A DNA stretch of 64,000 bases from Mycoemilia scoparia (GCA_027575805.1 JANBPU010000048.1:34568-98567); one strand, 5' to 3'. Counted from the stretch's first letter, positions 9,758-20,285 are shown. Numbers and translations are program-made. Notes: generated by a model not told the origin, from the sequence alone.

Positions 9758-11590
9758 CTAACAGTTACTAATCTGATGGAACCTAATTCCAGGATACGTT
9801 TTCAAAACCTTCCGCATTGTCTCCCAATTCTGAATAAATGTTTCACACGCTTTCAAATTCGGTACCACCCTAAAAAGCTTTGAAATCTGATCAAAACTTA
9901 TATTGCCACTTCTACTAAACTGAATCTTCAAAACCGCCAATCCCACCAATCTACATTTTTCTGACGCCAACTTCAATCCATCATCAATATCCGAATTATT
10001 ATGATATCCTTCTAACGCCAATGTTATACCCAAAAATGTCAACTGGCTGAATTGTTCAAGGGCAAAAAATATTCGTGGTGAGAAGCGACAATATTCCATG
10101 TTTAGGGTTTGGAGACTGGATGTCCATTTTGTTTTGAATATGTTTAATGAGGAGGACAAGGAGGAGCTTAATAGCAGTAAACTTCTTGGATTTGGAGATT
10201 GTGATGACGTGTTCATGGTTGGTGTAATCGATCTGCGTATTGTTGTTGAGTTTTGAGGATGGTGACCAGATTGTGTAAACAGCCAATCAAATGTATCAGT
10301 AAAATGTGGTAAAAACATTTTGAATCGAAGTCCTTTGAGTTTAGGTAGTCCTGATACAGATAAAGCCCGGAAATCACGAGCAAATATTCTGGGATCATAT
10401 TTAGAGGGATGATAGATGTCCAGATATTGAAGATGAGGACACGATTTGCAAAGAACTGTTGAGATTTGGGCGGTTAGTAGGGGGATTGATAGGGATGTTA
10501 AGTGGGCAAAATATGCTGAGGGCTGAAAGACTTGGTTATAAGCCAAATGGTGTTGCTGAGGAATTATGATGATGTCGTCTAAAGATACACCTTCTACTCG
10601 GGCTTTTATTGTTAGCTTTTTTAAACATGGGAATAGTTTGTTGATCATCGAGATACTGATTATTGAGCCGGTGTTGGATCTCGCCCGGTTGGTTCCAACT
10701 TCAAAGCATTCTAGTTCAAGTGTTGAAAGATTGCGAAACTGTTGGGTCTGGGAGGAGAAGTCTGGGATAGTATTGTTTTTGTTTTCTTTATTGTTAGTGT
10801 TGTTGTTTAAATCAAGCGTTATCGAGTCTCCCTGGTTGAGTATAATATCCTGTAACATATCTTCTTCTAAAGTATGGCTCTTGTTGTTATTGTTGTTGTT
10901 GAGAAGGGGGGCGATTTCAGTTGGCCATTTAACACATGTTGCATTTAAGACCCGTAAGTGCGGGAAAGACCGGATAATCATTTCAATTGGTGCTTTTAGA
11001 CATTGACTTGAGATTGTAAGTTTTTCAAGCCCAGATGTTGGTAGTGGTGGTGACTCTGCTCCTCCAGCCTCTTCCGTAGTGATCTTCTTTTGTTGATAAT
11101 CAATGAATTCGGTACAAATATATTCTTCAAACCCAGTTGATTGTGTCTCCCCATCCTCATCCTTGATATCCAACACCAGCTCTCGTATTTGTGGATTTTG
11201 TTGAAGAATATCTCTTAAAAAGGATGGTCGAATCATGATAAATTTTATTGTCAATTTTGTGAGCCATGGGTACTGTCTCTTCGAAAGCCTTGATAATATT
11301 TGTGGGGTGTTGTCTGAGGTTAGGTTTATGGTAAAAGCTCTGAGGTATGGACAAATGTGCTTTTCAAAAAAGTCAAAGTCAAAAGTCACATCTCCCGTTC
11401 CGGGCTCGTAATACTGGAGATTATATCTATAGTCGCTGCCTATACAGCTCATCGATGCCTGGTACCATTCATGAGATAGTGCTGCTACTGAGTACAACGA
11501 AGCTTTGTCATATTGCGCATCGAATTGTTCGCATATTCGGTATTTTATTTCTGGAGGGATTTCATCTATATAGCTCTTGGCTGGTATCAT
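9758..11590 (-). CDS. F-box/LRR-like protein, 610 aa
   Basis: Single-exon gene. The N-terminus (IDEIPPEIKYRICEQF followed by ALSHEWYQ) has the spacing of a fungal F-box-like segment. The rest is a series of leucine-spaced units such as LEKLTIS, LRVLNATC, FPCLKKLTIK, LTSLSIPLL, LQYLDIYHP and LQTLNMEYC, the pattern of degenerate LRR repeats. Asn-rich insertions lie near residues 234-240 and 264-272. In other fungi such proteins are substrate receptors of SCF ubiquitin ligases, with the F-box binding Skp1 and the LRRs the target; the target here is unknown. It is one of five F-box/LRR-like genes in this window, the others being at 22.5, 44.5, 46.8 and 49.2 kb. Confidence 0.85.
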   Translation of the reverse strand: MIPAKSYIDEIPPEIKYRICEQFDAQYDKASLYSVAALSHEWYQASMSCIGSDYRYNLQYYEPGTGDVTFDFDFFEKHICPYLRAFTINLTSDNTPQILSRLSKRQYPWLTKLTIKFIMIRPSFLRDILQQNPQIRELVLDIKDEDGETQSTGFEEYICTEFIDYQQKKITTEEAGGAESPPLPTSGLEKLTISSQCLKAPIEMIIRSFPHLRVLNATCVKWPTEIAPLLNNNNNNKSHTLEEDMLQDIILNQGDSITLDLNNNTNNKENKNNTIPDFSSQTQQFRNLSTLELECFEVGTNRARSNTGSIISISMINKLFPCLKKLTIKARVEGVSLDDIIIIPQQHHLAYNQVFQPSAYFAHLTSLSIPLLTAQISTVLCKSCPHLQYLDIYHPSKYDPRIFARDFRALSVSGLPKLKGLRFKMFLPHFTDTFDWLFTQSGHHPQNSTTIRRSITPTMNTSSQSPNPRSLLLLSSSLSSSLNIFKTKWTSSLQTLNMEYCRFSPRIFFALEQFSQLTFLGITLALEGYHNNSDIDDGLKLASEKCRLVGLAVLKIQFSRSGNISFDQISKLFRVVPNLKACETFIQNWETMRKVLKTYPGIRFHQISNC

Positions 11591-11961
11591 TTATCACTTC
11601 TGTATTGTACTGAGTGGTGTGGTGTGGTATGAAAGAGAGTTGAATAGGATAAATCGATAAATATATTATAGGTATATATACATAAACAGAGAGACTGAGA
11701 ATAAGAGACAAAAAAGCAAAGCTATTTGGACCAAAACACTGTCAAAGGTATTGTATAGGCGTTTTAATCGTGTCTCGACTTACAACTCATTATGGGAAAT
11801 GCATACACACACACATACATGCGCATATGAGCTAGAATTGTATGTGGAATAAAGCTTCCTCCCTAGGAGTAATAAAATGCTTAATCGTCGCACATATAAG
11901 CTAGAATCTACTCATCGTTTAGCCTTTCTGATGACACACATACACACACACAAATATGAAT

Positions 11962-12078
11962 AATTATTTTTGAAGGGCTACTAGTTTTTACTAGTAGGCT
12001 AGTTTTATCATGCATATTGGCCAAGTCTATATCATCATTGATATTATTAATTTAGCCCTTCAAAAATTACTACCCATA
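11962..12078. repeat. R1 element, copy 3
   Basis: The inverted ends TTATTTTTGAAGGGCT and AGCCCTTCAAAAATTACT are nearly perfect. The interior differs from the standard R1 core and has its own short palindrome (CTAGTTTTTACTAG). Confidence 0.75.
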
Positions 12079-12319
12079 TATCCTGCATTTTAATCATTGC
12101 ACAGCTGTCCTGGCCGATTGTTTCATGAAACATATTTGGAAGTATAAATACAATCGCATAGTATTTTGTGGCTGCTAATCATCATCATTAGGGCTGTAAC
12201 TTAATGGAATATATGGCCACATTTGCTACTGCTACTTTCTCTATTTGCCTTATTTGTTATTTGTGCTAACATCCCACCCAGCTGGATTTTTATGTGTAGG
12301 GACAGTAAAAGAACCCAAA

Positions 12320-12440
12320 TATCCAGGTTAGGTAAATGACAACGCTTCACAAAAGCTTTAGACAAAAGTGGGTCCTCAGATTTGATTGTTAGTAAAATCT
12401 CACCATAAGTTTGGTCTAGGATGTAGGGACTTTCGATCCT
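12320..12440 (+). repeat. R2 foldback half-copy at the left edge of unit A
   Basis: It has R2 features: GCTTTAGACAAAAGTGGGTC, CTCAGATTT and AAAATCTCACCATAA. The same position relative to the small gene is occupied by R2 in units B and C. Confidence 0.65.
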
Positions 12441-12477
12441 CTCGAAAAGCCCTTATCCTAAGTAGTATATAAAGTAT

Positions 12478-12952
12478 TACAATCAAAATTGATTTTTATG
12501 ATAAAAGCACAAAACAAAAAATTCAATTCATCCAATTCCAATCTTTTCAATTTTGTGAATTGGCAAAATTTTCCTACTTGTTTGGCCTATTCCTCTGAAA
12601 AATTGTGAAATAAAATTTGTTAAAAGTTTCAAAATTTATTCATTTGTATGTTTACTAAGTCCAATTATTTTGGTGAAAAAAATAAACTACAAGCTTTGGA
12701 ACCAAAAAATCAAATGAAAGTCAGTAAAAGCCAAACAAAACAAAACAAAACAAAATCAGAAATTGTCTAAAACAAAAAATGTTTTACCAATATAGTACCT
12801 CTGAGCAACTCCAAAAAAATATATAAACCCATGCTTTTCTACCACCCTTTGTTTAAAATATCACTTGGAGCTCACTCTTAGTACCTTCTCCCATTCACTA
12901 CAACCACCACCACCATCACCACTCTCCTCCTCCTCCTCCTCCATCAAACATC
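12478..12952 (+). promoter_or_regulatory. Conserved promoter and 5' leader of small-family member A
   Basis: This 475-bp block aligns along its length with the segments before members B (24772-25249) and C (44100-43595). It includes TTTTTATGATAAAA, AAACTACAAGCTTTGGAACC and GAGCAACTCC, a TATA box (ATATATAAACCC, about 12819-12830) about 130 bp before the ATG, and a CCACCACCACC-type leader. Conservation of non-coding DNA on this scale shows that the whole unit was duplicated. Confidence 0.8.
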
Positions 12953-13312
12953 ATGGATCATAATATTGTCTACTACAATGCATTCATAATTGATCTCGCA
13001 GACATCTTCTTTAGAATCATAAAAGCCTTTAGAGAGTGGATTGAAGAGCCAAGTGATTACAAACTTATGGAGCCAATCCGTTTATTCTTTTGGCTGTGTT
13101 CCCTCCCCTTGGAATTCCTCAATATCATATTTTGGTTATTTTTTGATGTCATTGAGGAGCCAGTTGATATCATGATTTCTTGGAAAGAGGAATATTACCT
13201 AAAAAACAGAAACAGTAACAAACCCACCGTGATGCTCTTTTGCTTCATTTATCAGGCAGCTGCAACATTTTTTAGTGTTTTGCAATATGGTAAAAATCAG
13301 TGCTTAGGATAA
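12953..13312 (+). CDS. Small membrane-associated protein, family member A (119 aa)
   Basis: I do not recognise the family, but it has three members here (also 25250-25609 and 43154-43594). Residues 8-28 (IDLADIFFRIIKAFREW) form an amphipathic helix. Two hydrophobic helices follow: RLFFWLCSLPLEFLNIIFWL (about 43-62) and the C-terminal one near LFCFIYQAAATFF. The likely location is a membrane, with both ends hydrophilic. It starts at the first ATG after a TATA-driven pyrimidine-rich leader. It ends at a TAA that occupies the place of a Tyr codon in member C; the following 21 codons stay open. No signal peptide cleavage site is visible. The function is unknown. Confidence 0.8.
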   Translation: MDHNIVYYNAFIIDLADIFFRIIKAFREWIEEPSDYKLMEPIRLFFWLCSLPLEFLNIIFWLFFDVIEEPVDIMISWKEEYYLKNRNSNKPTVMLFCFIYQAAATFFSVLQYGKNQCLG

Positions 13313-13378
13313 AAAAGTAGTGGTGATGTGGACGGGATTATAAATATTAAGAAGGTAATGAGGATTTGGAGAGCCTAA
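13313..13378 (+). pseudogene. Decayed remnant of the C-terminal tail of member A
   Basis: After the TAA the frame stays open for 21 codons and begins like member C's tail (K-S-S-G-D-V against K-S-N-G-D-I). It then shows length changes and loss of the basic end before a second TAA. It reads as a remnant rather than a maintained tail. Confidence 0.5.
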
Positions 13379-13604
13379 GTGTTAATGTAAATGTTATCAG
13401 TACTATGGATAGAGAACACCATTTCTTTTATAGTATGTAAGAGTAAGAGAAAATTAGGAATGCTTTTAATTTTCTTTTCTCCTTACATCTTTTAATAAAC
13501 ACACTGTTTCCAAGTAACATCAATTTAAAGCATGTTTAGTTGGTTTTACAATTACTTTGTTAAAAATGGGTATAAATTCAAGAGTTTGGAGAGTTCAGTT
13601 TTAT

Positions 13605-13725
13605 ATTAGAGTCAAAGTTTATAAGGATTTAAGCAAAAATAGTGTGTCTACAAGAGTTACATAATATGAAATGATTGATTATTGGGCCACAACCAAGGGA
13701 CCTATTTCTATCTAAAATACACAAT
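13605..13725 (+). repeat. R2 copy at the right edge of unit A (diverged)
   Basis: It reads as a diverged R2: AGTTTATAAGGATTTAAGCA, then TGATTATTGGGCCACAACC and GGGACCTATTTCTATCT. It closes unit A on the side opposite the 12320 copy. Confidence 0.55.
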
Positions 13726-14048
13726 ATTGTTGACAAAGTCTCGCCAAATTGTTGCTATGTATTTTGAATACACGTCTCTTCCACAAGAAGACATATTAAT
13801 GAATGGCGTGGAATCCCAAACTAGTAGTTCGTTCTTTAATAACGTTTTTGGAATTATAGTATTTTTGATGGTGATGGTGGTGGTGACTGAAAAGAATAAG
13901 TAAGGTATAAACAGCACAGTAGATTGTCACTACTACCCTAAATAAATGAGTATAGAATACAGGATAGGTAGGTAGGTAGTAAATGTTGTAAAAAAGTTAC
14001 GTGTTTAGCACATACACACACGATAAATACTGTAATTTACAATCTTAT

Positions 14049-15037
14049 TTATGGCTTGGATAATTCCTCTTCGTGTATCTAGTTTATAATGTAGTAAATG
14101 GATAGATATTTGTTAGAATAATGTATGTATCTCAAGAATCGTATGTGTATATATACACTGTTGAAAGCACTTACTATTATAGGATCGGAGGAGTTGTTGA
14201 ACCAGCTAGGAAGAAGTTTGGGATAATTAACTAGATCAGTATCAAACAATTCCACAAACAGTTCAGTTGAATACCGACTTTTCCTACTTCCAAAGCTTCG
14301 ACACTAATAACACAGCAACAATCATAAATTGAAAAAAAACATTAGACCAAATTTATATAAGAGCAGCATTATCTATGAAACAGTCCATTGTAATTAGTGA
14401 GTGAATCATAATAATGTACCTCAAATATTATAGAATTAAAGTTCCATTTTTGGAGTTTCCGAAGACATCCCACAAGAGCACCGGTTTCTGTTACACCAGA
14501 ACTTTGGTATATATATATATATATATATATAAAAGAAGAAAAATAAGTAATGTTAGTATCATGATCTTGGTGAATATTTCAAACTGTGAAATTGTAATTA
14601 ACTACACTTACGGGCAAGTTATAAGTAAAGGATGATTGGAACGATCCAATACAACTTCTAAAGCCTCTTTGATTAGTTCTTCTTGTACTGGTTTTCTGGT
14701 TGGTTCTTTTATGTCCACTTGATCATCAAAAGTTATCTATTATTATTATTATTGTATATTAAACACTGATAGAATTTACTACGACCACTGCTGGTTAAGT
14801 TTTGTTGATAGACGTTTATATTGACACACTTACCACTTTAACATTATGCTTTTCCATAAAATGTGTAAATTCTTTGGACGGTTTTATTAGTGACAAGACA
14901 AGGGCTGTCCGAAGCCCAAGAGTTTTCAAGTACTGGACTTGGGAGTGGTTTAGTGTATTGCTGCATCTATACACATCGTCTTCAACTATTCCGAAATTGG
15001 TGGGTATGTCGAGTAGATCCTTGTAACGGGTTTTCAT
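14049..15037 (-). CDS. Siw14/OCA-type (PFA-DSP) protein, probable pseudophosphatase
   Basis: Five exons (15037-14834, 14736-14612, 14501-14420, 14303-14175, 14078-14049) join in phase to 189 aa. The family hallmark FGIVEDDVYRC is at residues 15-25, LKTLGLRT follows, then NHPLLITCPSGVTETG and VGCLRKLQKW. Active members of the family carry a CX5R loop (usually HCNKGKHRTG). Here the Cys is kept but the loop reads C-P-S-G-V-T-E, so the Arg position holds Glu and the basic residues are gone. Catalysis is therefore unlikely, as in the inactive-looking fungal OCA2-like relatives. A later motif, ELFVELFDTD, matches the family's C-terminal helix. It is divergent from COX16, with 510 bp between. Loss of the Arg was read directly from a continuous exon, so it is not a splice error. 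Confidence 0.85.
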
Positions 15038-15547
15038 TATGTGTATATATATTAGAATAAGTGATGAGTGGACATTTGTTTAAAGGACAGCTTGATAGAT
15101 AGTTTTAATATTATATCATAACCTTGATGTGAGGTCAATTTTATTTGTTCGTTTGTTTGGAGCAATGAAGAGCTGTTATGGGCTGATGAAAAATAAAATA
15201 AAAGTGATTTAGTAGCTACTTTACTATAGATTTTATTATAATTATTTGAGATCTTGATATATATCTCAGCCTTTTTGAGATATACGTCCGGTCTAAATGG
15301 CTAAATATAACAAGAGTAGTACAATCACTTTGACAACTATTTTCTTTATTGAAATACATTTTGTTTGGAAAACCAAATTTTATGTTTTATGCGCCAATAA
15401 TTTGCATAAATACCCATAATGGCTAATCAAACGCTTGGATCTTTTTCCAACTAATAATAACTGAGTTGCAAATGAACCACCTTTATAATAAGATGATAAT
15501 AGCAGTGGATAGATAAGCGTATAACTACATTTAGAGAGACCCAAAAG
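15038..15547. promoter_or_regulatory. Divergent intergenic region, Siw14/OCA-like gene and COX16
   Basis: The two genes start at opposite edges of this 510-bp gap, so it must hold both promoters. It is AT-rich; I saw no repeat copy or confident motif. Confidence 0.45.
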
Positions 15548-15931
15548 ATGTTCAATTCTCACTTTCGGTCAAAAAAGTTCAGCCAAAACGCAAAAATTGG
15601 AGGATACCAGCGGTTGGCCCAAAAGTACCCCTTTATATTTATAGGCATACCATTCTTTGCTGCTGTAATAGGTGGAACATACATTTTGGTTCCAATGCAA
15701 GAAACGAGGTATGAAATCAGAGATTCTCGGGCCAAAGAGTTAAAACAGGATGAACAACTAAAAGTCAAGAAGGCTAGACGAAAGATCGATTTACAAGAAG
15801 AATATTGGAGACTCCAGGAATCGGGCGATTGGGGCGATTGGGAAAATAAGCGAGTCCAAAGAGCTAATCCAGAAGATGAGCCAGTCTTTGACCGACAACC
15901 TTCTTCTTCCACGAGTCCAGCAAGCAAATAG
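15548..15931 (+). CDS. COX16: Cytochrome c oxidase assembly factor COX16
   Basis: 127 aa, single exon. COX16 is a small protein of the mitochondrial inner membrane needed for copper-site assembly of cytochrome c oxidase. The family pattern is clear: a basic N-terminus, a single span at about residues 27-47 that begins after QKYPF, then QETRYEIRD, a charged helix and the conserved EEYWRL. The length fits the family. The tail is Ser- and Thr-rich. Its 3' end faces that of SMD1. Confidence 0.92.
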   Translation: MFNSHFRSKKFSQNAKIGGYQRLAQKYPFIFIGIPFFAAVIGGTYILVPMQETRYEIRDSRAKELKQDEQLKVKKARRKIDLQEEYWRLQESGDWGDWENKRVQRANPEDEPVFDRQPSSSTSPASK

Positions 15932-16276
15932 ATGAATAGATAGATAGAGAGAGCGTGTGAGAGTTATATGCTTATTGTTTGTGAACCGCTATTAAAAGTG
16001 CCCTTAATGTTGCCTCCTCCCTCCTCCTGTAGATATAGATATTTATTCAAAAGGCCAAAATTAAGCTTTAAATCCTCTTTTTCTCCCTCTCTCACGTACA
16101 AATTTACCAATATGATTATTATTATTGATTTTGCAAATAAACATCTTGAGATAATAAATAATTCCAAATATTTTTTTATTGAATTATAAAAAGTAATTGT
16201 TGTGTTGTAACTCTCTTTTTTTTGACAAACATGTTGATTACATACGATCACACAAATAATGAGACAAGTATTTTCA
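15932..16276. other. Convergent 3' region between COX16 and SMD1
   Basis: 345 bp of AT-rich spacer with polyadenylation-like AATAAA runs (for example near 16136). I see no gene or repeat copy. Confidence 0.5.
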
Positions 16277-16782
16277 TTAACGACGACCACCACCACCACG
16301 TCCGCCACGACCTCCACGACCACCGCGTCCACCACGGCCTCTACCACCACCGCTACCACCACGAGTAGCACCTGCTGCACCGCCAGCATCCGGTTTCTTT
16401 GCAGTTGACTTGATCTTTTCATCAACCAGCAAAGTATCTAGTGGTAAACTATCAGGCAAAATGACGTAGCGAACATTACTTCCTCTAATACCAATAGTAT
16501 CTAAACTGACAGGATCTCTATTCTTTACTGTCATTTTAACTTTTCTCATATGAATGTTCATGCTCATATCGACACTTGTGACCGTTCCGCTGACTATGGT
16601 TCCGTTCTTTAGTTCGACACTGACGGTCTCATTGTTGAGTTTCATTAAAAATCTATAAATGTATGTGGATTAATTGATAGGGGTTGTTATTTTTATTTGA
16701 CAGTAAATTTGATATGATATACGGTGTTTTGTTTGAGGTTGAGAGAGAGAGAGGGTAGGTTGACTTACTTTACAAGCTTCAT
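16277..16782 (-). CDS. SMD1: Small nuclear ribonucleoprotein Sm D1
   Basis: Core Sm-ring subunit of the spliceosomal U1, U2, U4 and U5 snRNPs. The first exon is only 14 nt (16782-16769, encoding MKLVK with the next exon) and joins 16652-16277 in phase to give 129 aa. The family's canonical start [14 protein letters not shown] is thus restored. Sm1 ([11 protein letters not shown]) and Sm2 ([22 protein letters not shown]) are intact. The C-terminus is a run of GR, GRG and GGR repeats, the usual target of symmetric arginine methylation. The intron has a GTAAGT donor. The gene is divergent from SPC19. Confidence 0.96.
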
Positions 16783-17243
16783 TTTTATAAACGTATTTGC
16801 TTTTTTATATATGTTGAGAAAGTCTATTAGTAGTAGTTGGAAGGATAGGATGTTTTTATAAAGAAGGGGTGGAGAAAGGTAATATAAAATGAGGATTTAA
16901 GTATATATGTTTTTTTGGTTTGAGGATATACTGCAAAGTATTTTAAAAGTAATTCGTCAAAACTTATGGGGATTTTTGTTTTCATTAGTAATTTTTTCCA
17001 ATAATGTTCTTTTTTTTTGAGCGAGCGAGTGAGTGAGTGAGTGAATTAATTCGTTAGCTTGTATTTGCTTAAAGAGCCAAACGAATAACGAAAACAAAGT
17101 CGGCCAGTCAGTCAAAGTAAACAAAGTAAAATCAATACTACTACATAGTAGTTTTCAGACTTTTTTGTTTTAATGTTTATTATTGACTACTTTTAAATTT
17201 ATTTTCAATATTTGACCTAAAGTATTATAATAGCGATAATACA
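16783..17243. promoter_or_regulatory. Divergent promoter region, SMD1 and SPC19
   Basis: 461 bp between two start codons. A TATA-like TATATA lies near 16806-16812 on the SMD1 side, and a GAGC/GAGT tetranucleotide run is near 17020-17043. No repeat copy was seen. Confidence 0.45.
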
Positions 17244-19033
17244 ATGTCTTATTTGTCTAGTCTGAGCCAATGTGCATCAACATTATCCGATTGCAATAAC
17301 ATTGTAAGTACCAAATTTAATAGTCAGTCATAATCATTCTTCTGGAATATTTACCAGCCACCTTACAACAATTGGAATATGCGTTACTTTTAATAGTTGG
17401 AACGAACTACAACCAATTTAGACGGTTTGTGCAAGACATTTCCTAGGGTTGAATCTGTAATTCGTTGCGAAAAGGTTAGCACTACGTATATACATACATA
17501 TCATGCTGCCAAAAGAATCAACAAACTAGGACGCTACTAGCCGTGAAGTAACTGGAAAATTCACCATGTATAAATGTATATATAGTTGTACGAATTAACA
17601 ACAGCAAAAGACATTGACAAGGCACAAGAGCTGATATCTACTGAAGCAATCCCATTCCTGTATCGCCAGGTTGATCAGCTAGAAAATGCTATAAGTCTGA
17701 TTGCTAGCAAACACAATGAGCTTGAGCATAAAGTCAAAGTCCAGCAACAGGCATATAACGAATTTGTTGCTCGTGAAAAGGATTCGATTGCTGCACAGTC
17801 TGAACTCAGAAAAATTCGCACCGAAATAGCTGAAGCTCAAGAGCTGTTGATGGAATTGAAGTCAAGTAATAGCAATAAGGTAAAGTCAAGGTTTATTCCA
17901 CAAGTGCAATTATTGGTGTTTGTGTTGAGTGGGTCTAAAGTGGTGTTCTAAATGAGCTTTTTATCTGATTTGTAGCAACGTAAAATGAGAGAATTTCATA
18001 AAAGGCAACAGGCACACGCAGAGGTAAGTGTTTTTATTTTAAAAAAGAATCAATGATCCAAAATGTTTATGTGTGTAAATTACAATTGGCTTTGTTTTTT
18101 ATTGTTTTTTTTGGGGGGAGTTTAGAAAGGCGGAGATTTGTTATCCAAACTTGAGTCTGACATACAACATGCAAAAGATCAATTGCGCCGTGTTAAGGGT
18201 CAGATAAATCAAATCCCTGAACGACCTAAAGATATGATCCTTGAAAACCAAACCATCGATCCATGTAAGTATTACATTTATTTACGTGTTTATACATTGA
18301 AACTTTTATTAATATGAGCTAATTACATTTTGTATTACATTTCCTATATAGACGATATACTTGAAATGATGAGAGACATTCGAGATCAAGTTAAATCTGG
18401 ACCTGTTGACAAAAAATGTAAATGCTTTATTATAACACAATCATCAGTTGACCTTTAGATGTCGTATAATATATTTATATAAGTGACCTGTATTTATTAT
18501 CTATCTGTTTTGTCATAATAGCCTTCGAAGTACTTTCTGATTCTGCAAAGTATTGGGATCATATTGAAGCACATGTAAGTACCGCTTATAATATATTTTT
18601 TACATTCCCTTCCACAAACCTATAACAATCCCAGTCATTTATTTATAATAACACTTTTATTGTTTATATATTTTAGAACTTTAATTCCTTGTGGAGTAGC
18701 CTTATAGAAACCCAGACACCCAGAATGCACTATCTTCTCAAACTATTCCGATATCTGTTTAGCGAAGAAGGCACTATAATGCATCGCATCATTGAAGCTC
18801 TCTTGGAAAATCCGGATAAATCATTGACAATTAGTGAACTAACAAAGGCTTTTGAAGAAGACGAAGCATTGGCACGTCGTCATATCACCCCAGCAGTTAC
18901 AAAATTGCGTGAACTTGGTGCTATAGAATCTGTTGCTCCAATTTCTGGACAAATCAACAGCAGCAGCAGTAGTGGTGGTAGTAGTGGAGGAGATAAGAAT
19001 GACATAACTTTGAGGCTTTTGGTACCAAATTAA
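17244..19033 (+). CDS. SPC19: DASH/Dam1 complex subunit Spc19 with long C-terminal extension
   Basis: Eight exons (17244-17303, 17397-17474, 17586-17879, 17976-18023, 18126-18264, 18352-18417, 18522-18574, 18677-19033) close in phase to 364 aa. The first 140 residues match the Spc19 pattern: the LSQCASTLSDC start, CKTFPRVESVI, LYELTTAKDIDKAQ and a coiled coil. Spc19 helps form the microtubule ring that ties kinetochores to spindle microtubules. Budding-yeast Spc19 is about 165 aa. Here the coiled coil runs on through residues 100-210, and a folded-looking C-terminal part (about 245-345) contains SLTISELTKAF and ITPAVTKLRELGAIESV, a spacing resembling a winged helix. Read-through splicing is consistent, so this appears to be one protein. 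A fusion or lineage-specific domain is inferred. Confidence 0.82.
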
Positions 19034-19138
19034 TAATAAATAGGTTTGTGTGTATTTTTTAATATGTTTTTTATTTAACTAATAACAATTCAGAGGAAGA
19101 AGTCGAGGTGTAGATATATATATATATATATGTGTAGA

Positions 19139-19236
19139 TCATGATCTTTGAAAGGTATCTTTTGGTTGCCAGCGATTATAGAGGCAATCATAGCCAAATG
19201 AGTGACTGACTCTTCAAAAATAACTACACCCATATG
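19139..19236. repeat. R1 element, copy 4
   Basis: The core CAATCATAGCCAAATGAG and the right end TTCAAAAATAACTA match R1; the left end is reduced. It lies in the convergent gap, 30 bp from the MED31 stop codon. Confidence 0.7.
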
Positions 19237-19265
19237 TGTTTCACAATGTTTTTTAATACAGGTAC

Positions 19266-20004
19266 TTATTCGCCATTGCTAGTGTTAATATTGTCATTGG
19301 TATTGGTATTTGGTGCTTCTGTGACTTTGTTGTTTGCACCAGATTTCTTGTTATGCATCCAATGAAATATTTGCTTTTCGTGGAGCCACAACATCTCTTG
19401 TTCCTTTTTCATCGCTTCGCGGAATATTCCGGATTGTAATAATTCTAGAAAGTGTAGTGAATTTGGATATCTGTTTGCAAGTTTAAAGAAGAAAACATAT
19501 ATATAAATCAATAGTTTTTGAGAGTTATTGGTGGGCGTTTGATGATGTGTGTTTAGGATTTTAAAAGACTTACATGACGAATTTTGCGTATTCTGGTTTC
19601 TTCCAATATTGTAAATAGTCTAGATATTCTATAAATTCCGGTTTGTCAAAATATCCTTGTTGGGCCAAAACTACATAAAATGTTATTATTATTATTATTA
19701 TTCTTGTTACTATAGTGTTGATAATGTCAATGTGTATGACCTATGATTACATATAAAAGAACTTTTGACTCTGTATGTAGACCGACTCACAGTGAATATA
19801 TTTGGGGTTTGATAGGCATTGGATGAACTCTAATTCTACATGGAACCGTAATTTCTTTGGATCATTTATGATAGCTTCATATAAATTTTGTTGTGGCGGT
19901 GATTGGGCGGCTTGGTTATCGCTATTGCTTCCATCGGTGTGTGATGATGGTTGGTTATCCTTTTCAGCTTCTGTATTATTATCCATGGTAATATTAGTAG
20001 TCAT
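19266..20004 (-). CDS. MED31: Mediator subunit 31 (Soh1)
   Basis: Three exons (20004-19791, 19670-19574, 19470-19266) join to 171 aa. MED31 is the most conserved middle-module subunit of Mediator and links activators to RNA polymerase II. The family core is complete: LRFHVELEFIQCLSNPKYIH, then FLAQQGYF, YLDYLQYW, KKPEYAKFV and YPNSLHFLELLQ. The first 50 residues are a hydrophilic Ser/Gln/Asn extension, and the C-terminal 35 residues are Asn- and Thr-rich. Introns are short, with GTGAGT and GTAAGT donors. An in-frame Met at residue 7 is an alternative start. Confidence 0.95.
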
Positions 20005-20285
20005 TAAGTGTGTATAGTATTAGTATATAGCCTTGTAATAAGTCATTATTAAAGTAAAATTTTATATTTATTTATTTCTTATTCAAGTTATGGGTTAGTA
20101 ATTTTCATTTACTTTTCTTTCAATTAAACATAAATTTGTGATACACACAACTCTAGAAAAAAAAGGTGTATTTAAAACAATTAGAATAAATCTGAAGATT
20201 AGTCCAGATAGTCCATTAAAGTAAAAATGAAATAGTATTAACTTAAGGTTAAAAGAGCTATTAAATGTTATCAAAGATCTACCTG

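Larger units (their letters stand above)
11591..12952. other. Intergenic with R1, R2 and the member-A promoter
   Basis: No coding exon is seen. From left to right: the F-box gene promoter, a CA-rich stretch (about 11805-11817), an R1 copy, an R2 half-copy and the conserved promoter of small-family member A. Confidence 0.6.
13313..14048. other. 3' flank of unit A and spacer
   Basis: The first 250 bp align with the 3' flanks of members B and C (for example AGAGAAAATTAGGA and TTTTAATAAACACACTGTTT). An R2 copy follows. The rest, up to the stop of the Siw14/OCA-like gene, shows nothing else. Confidence 0.6.
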
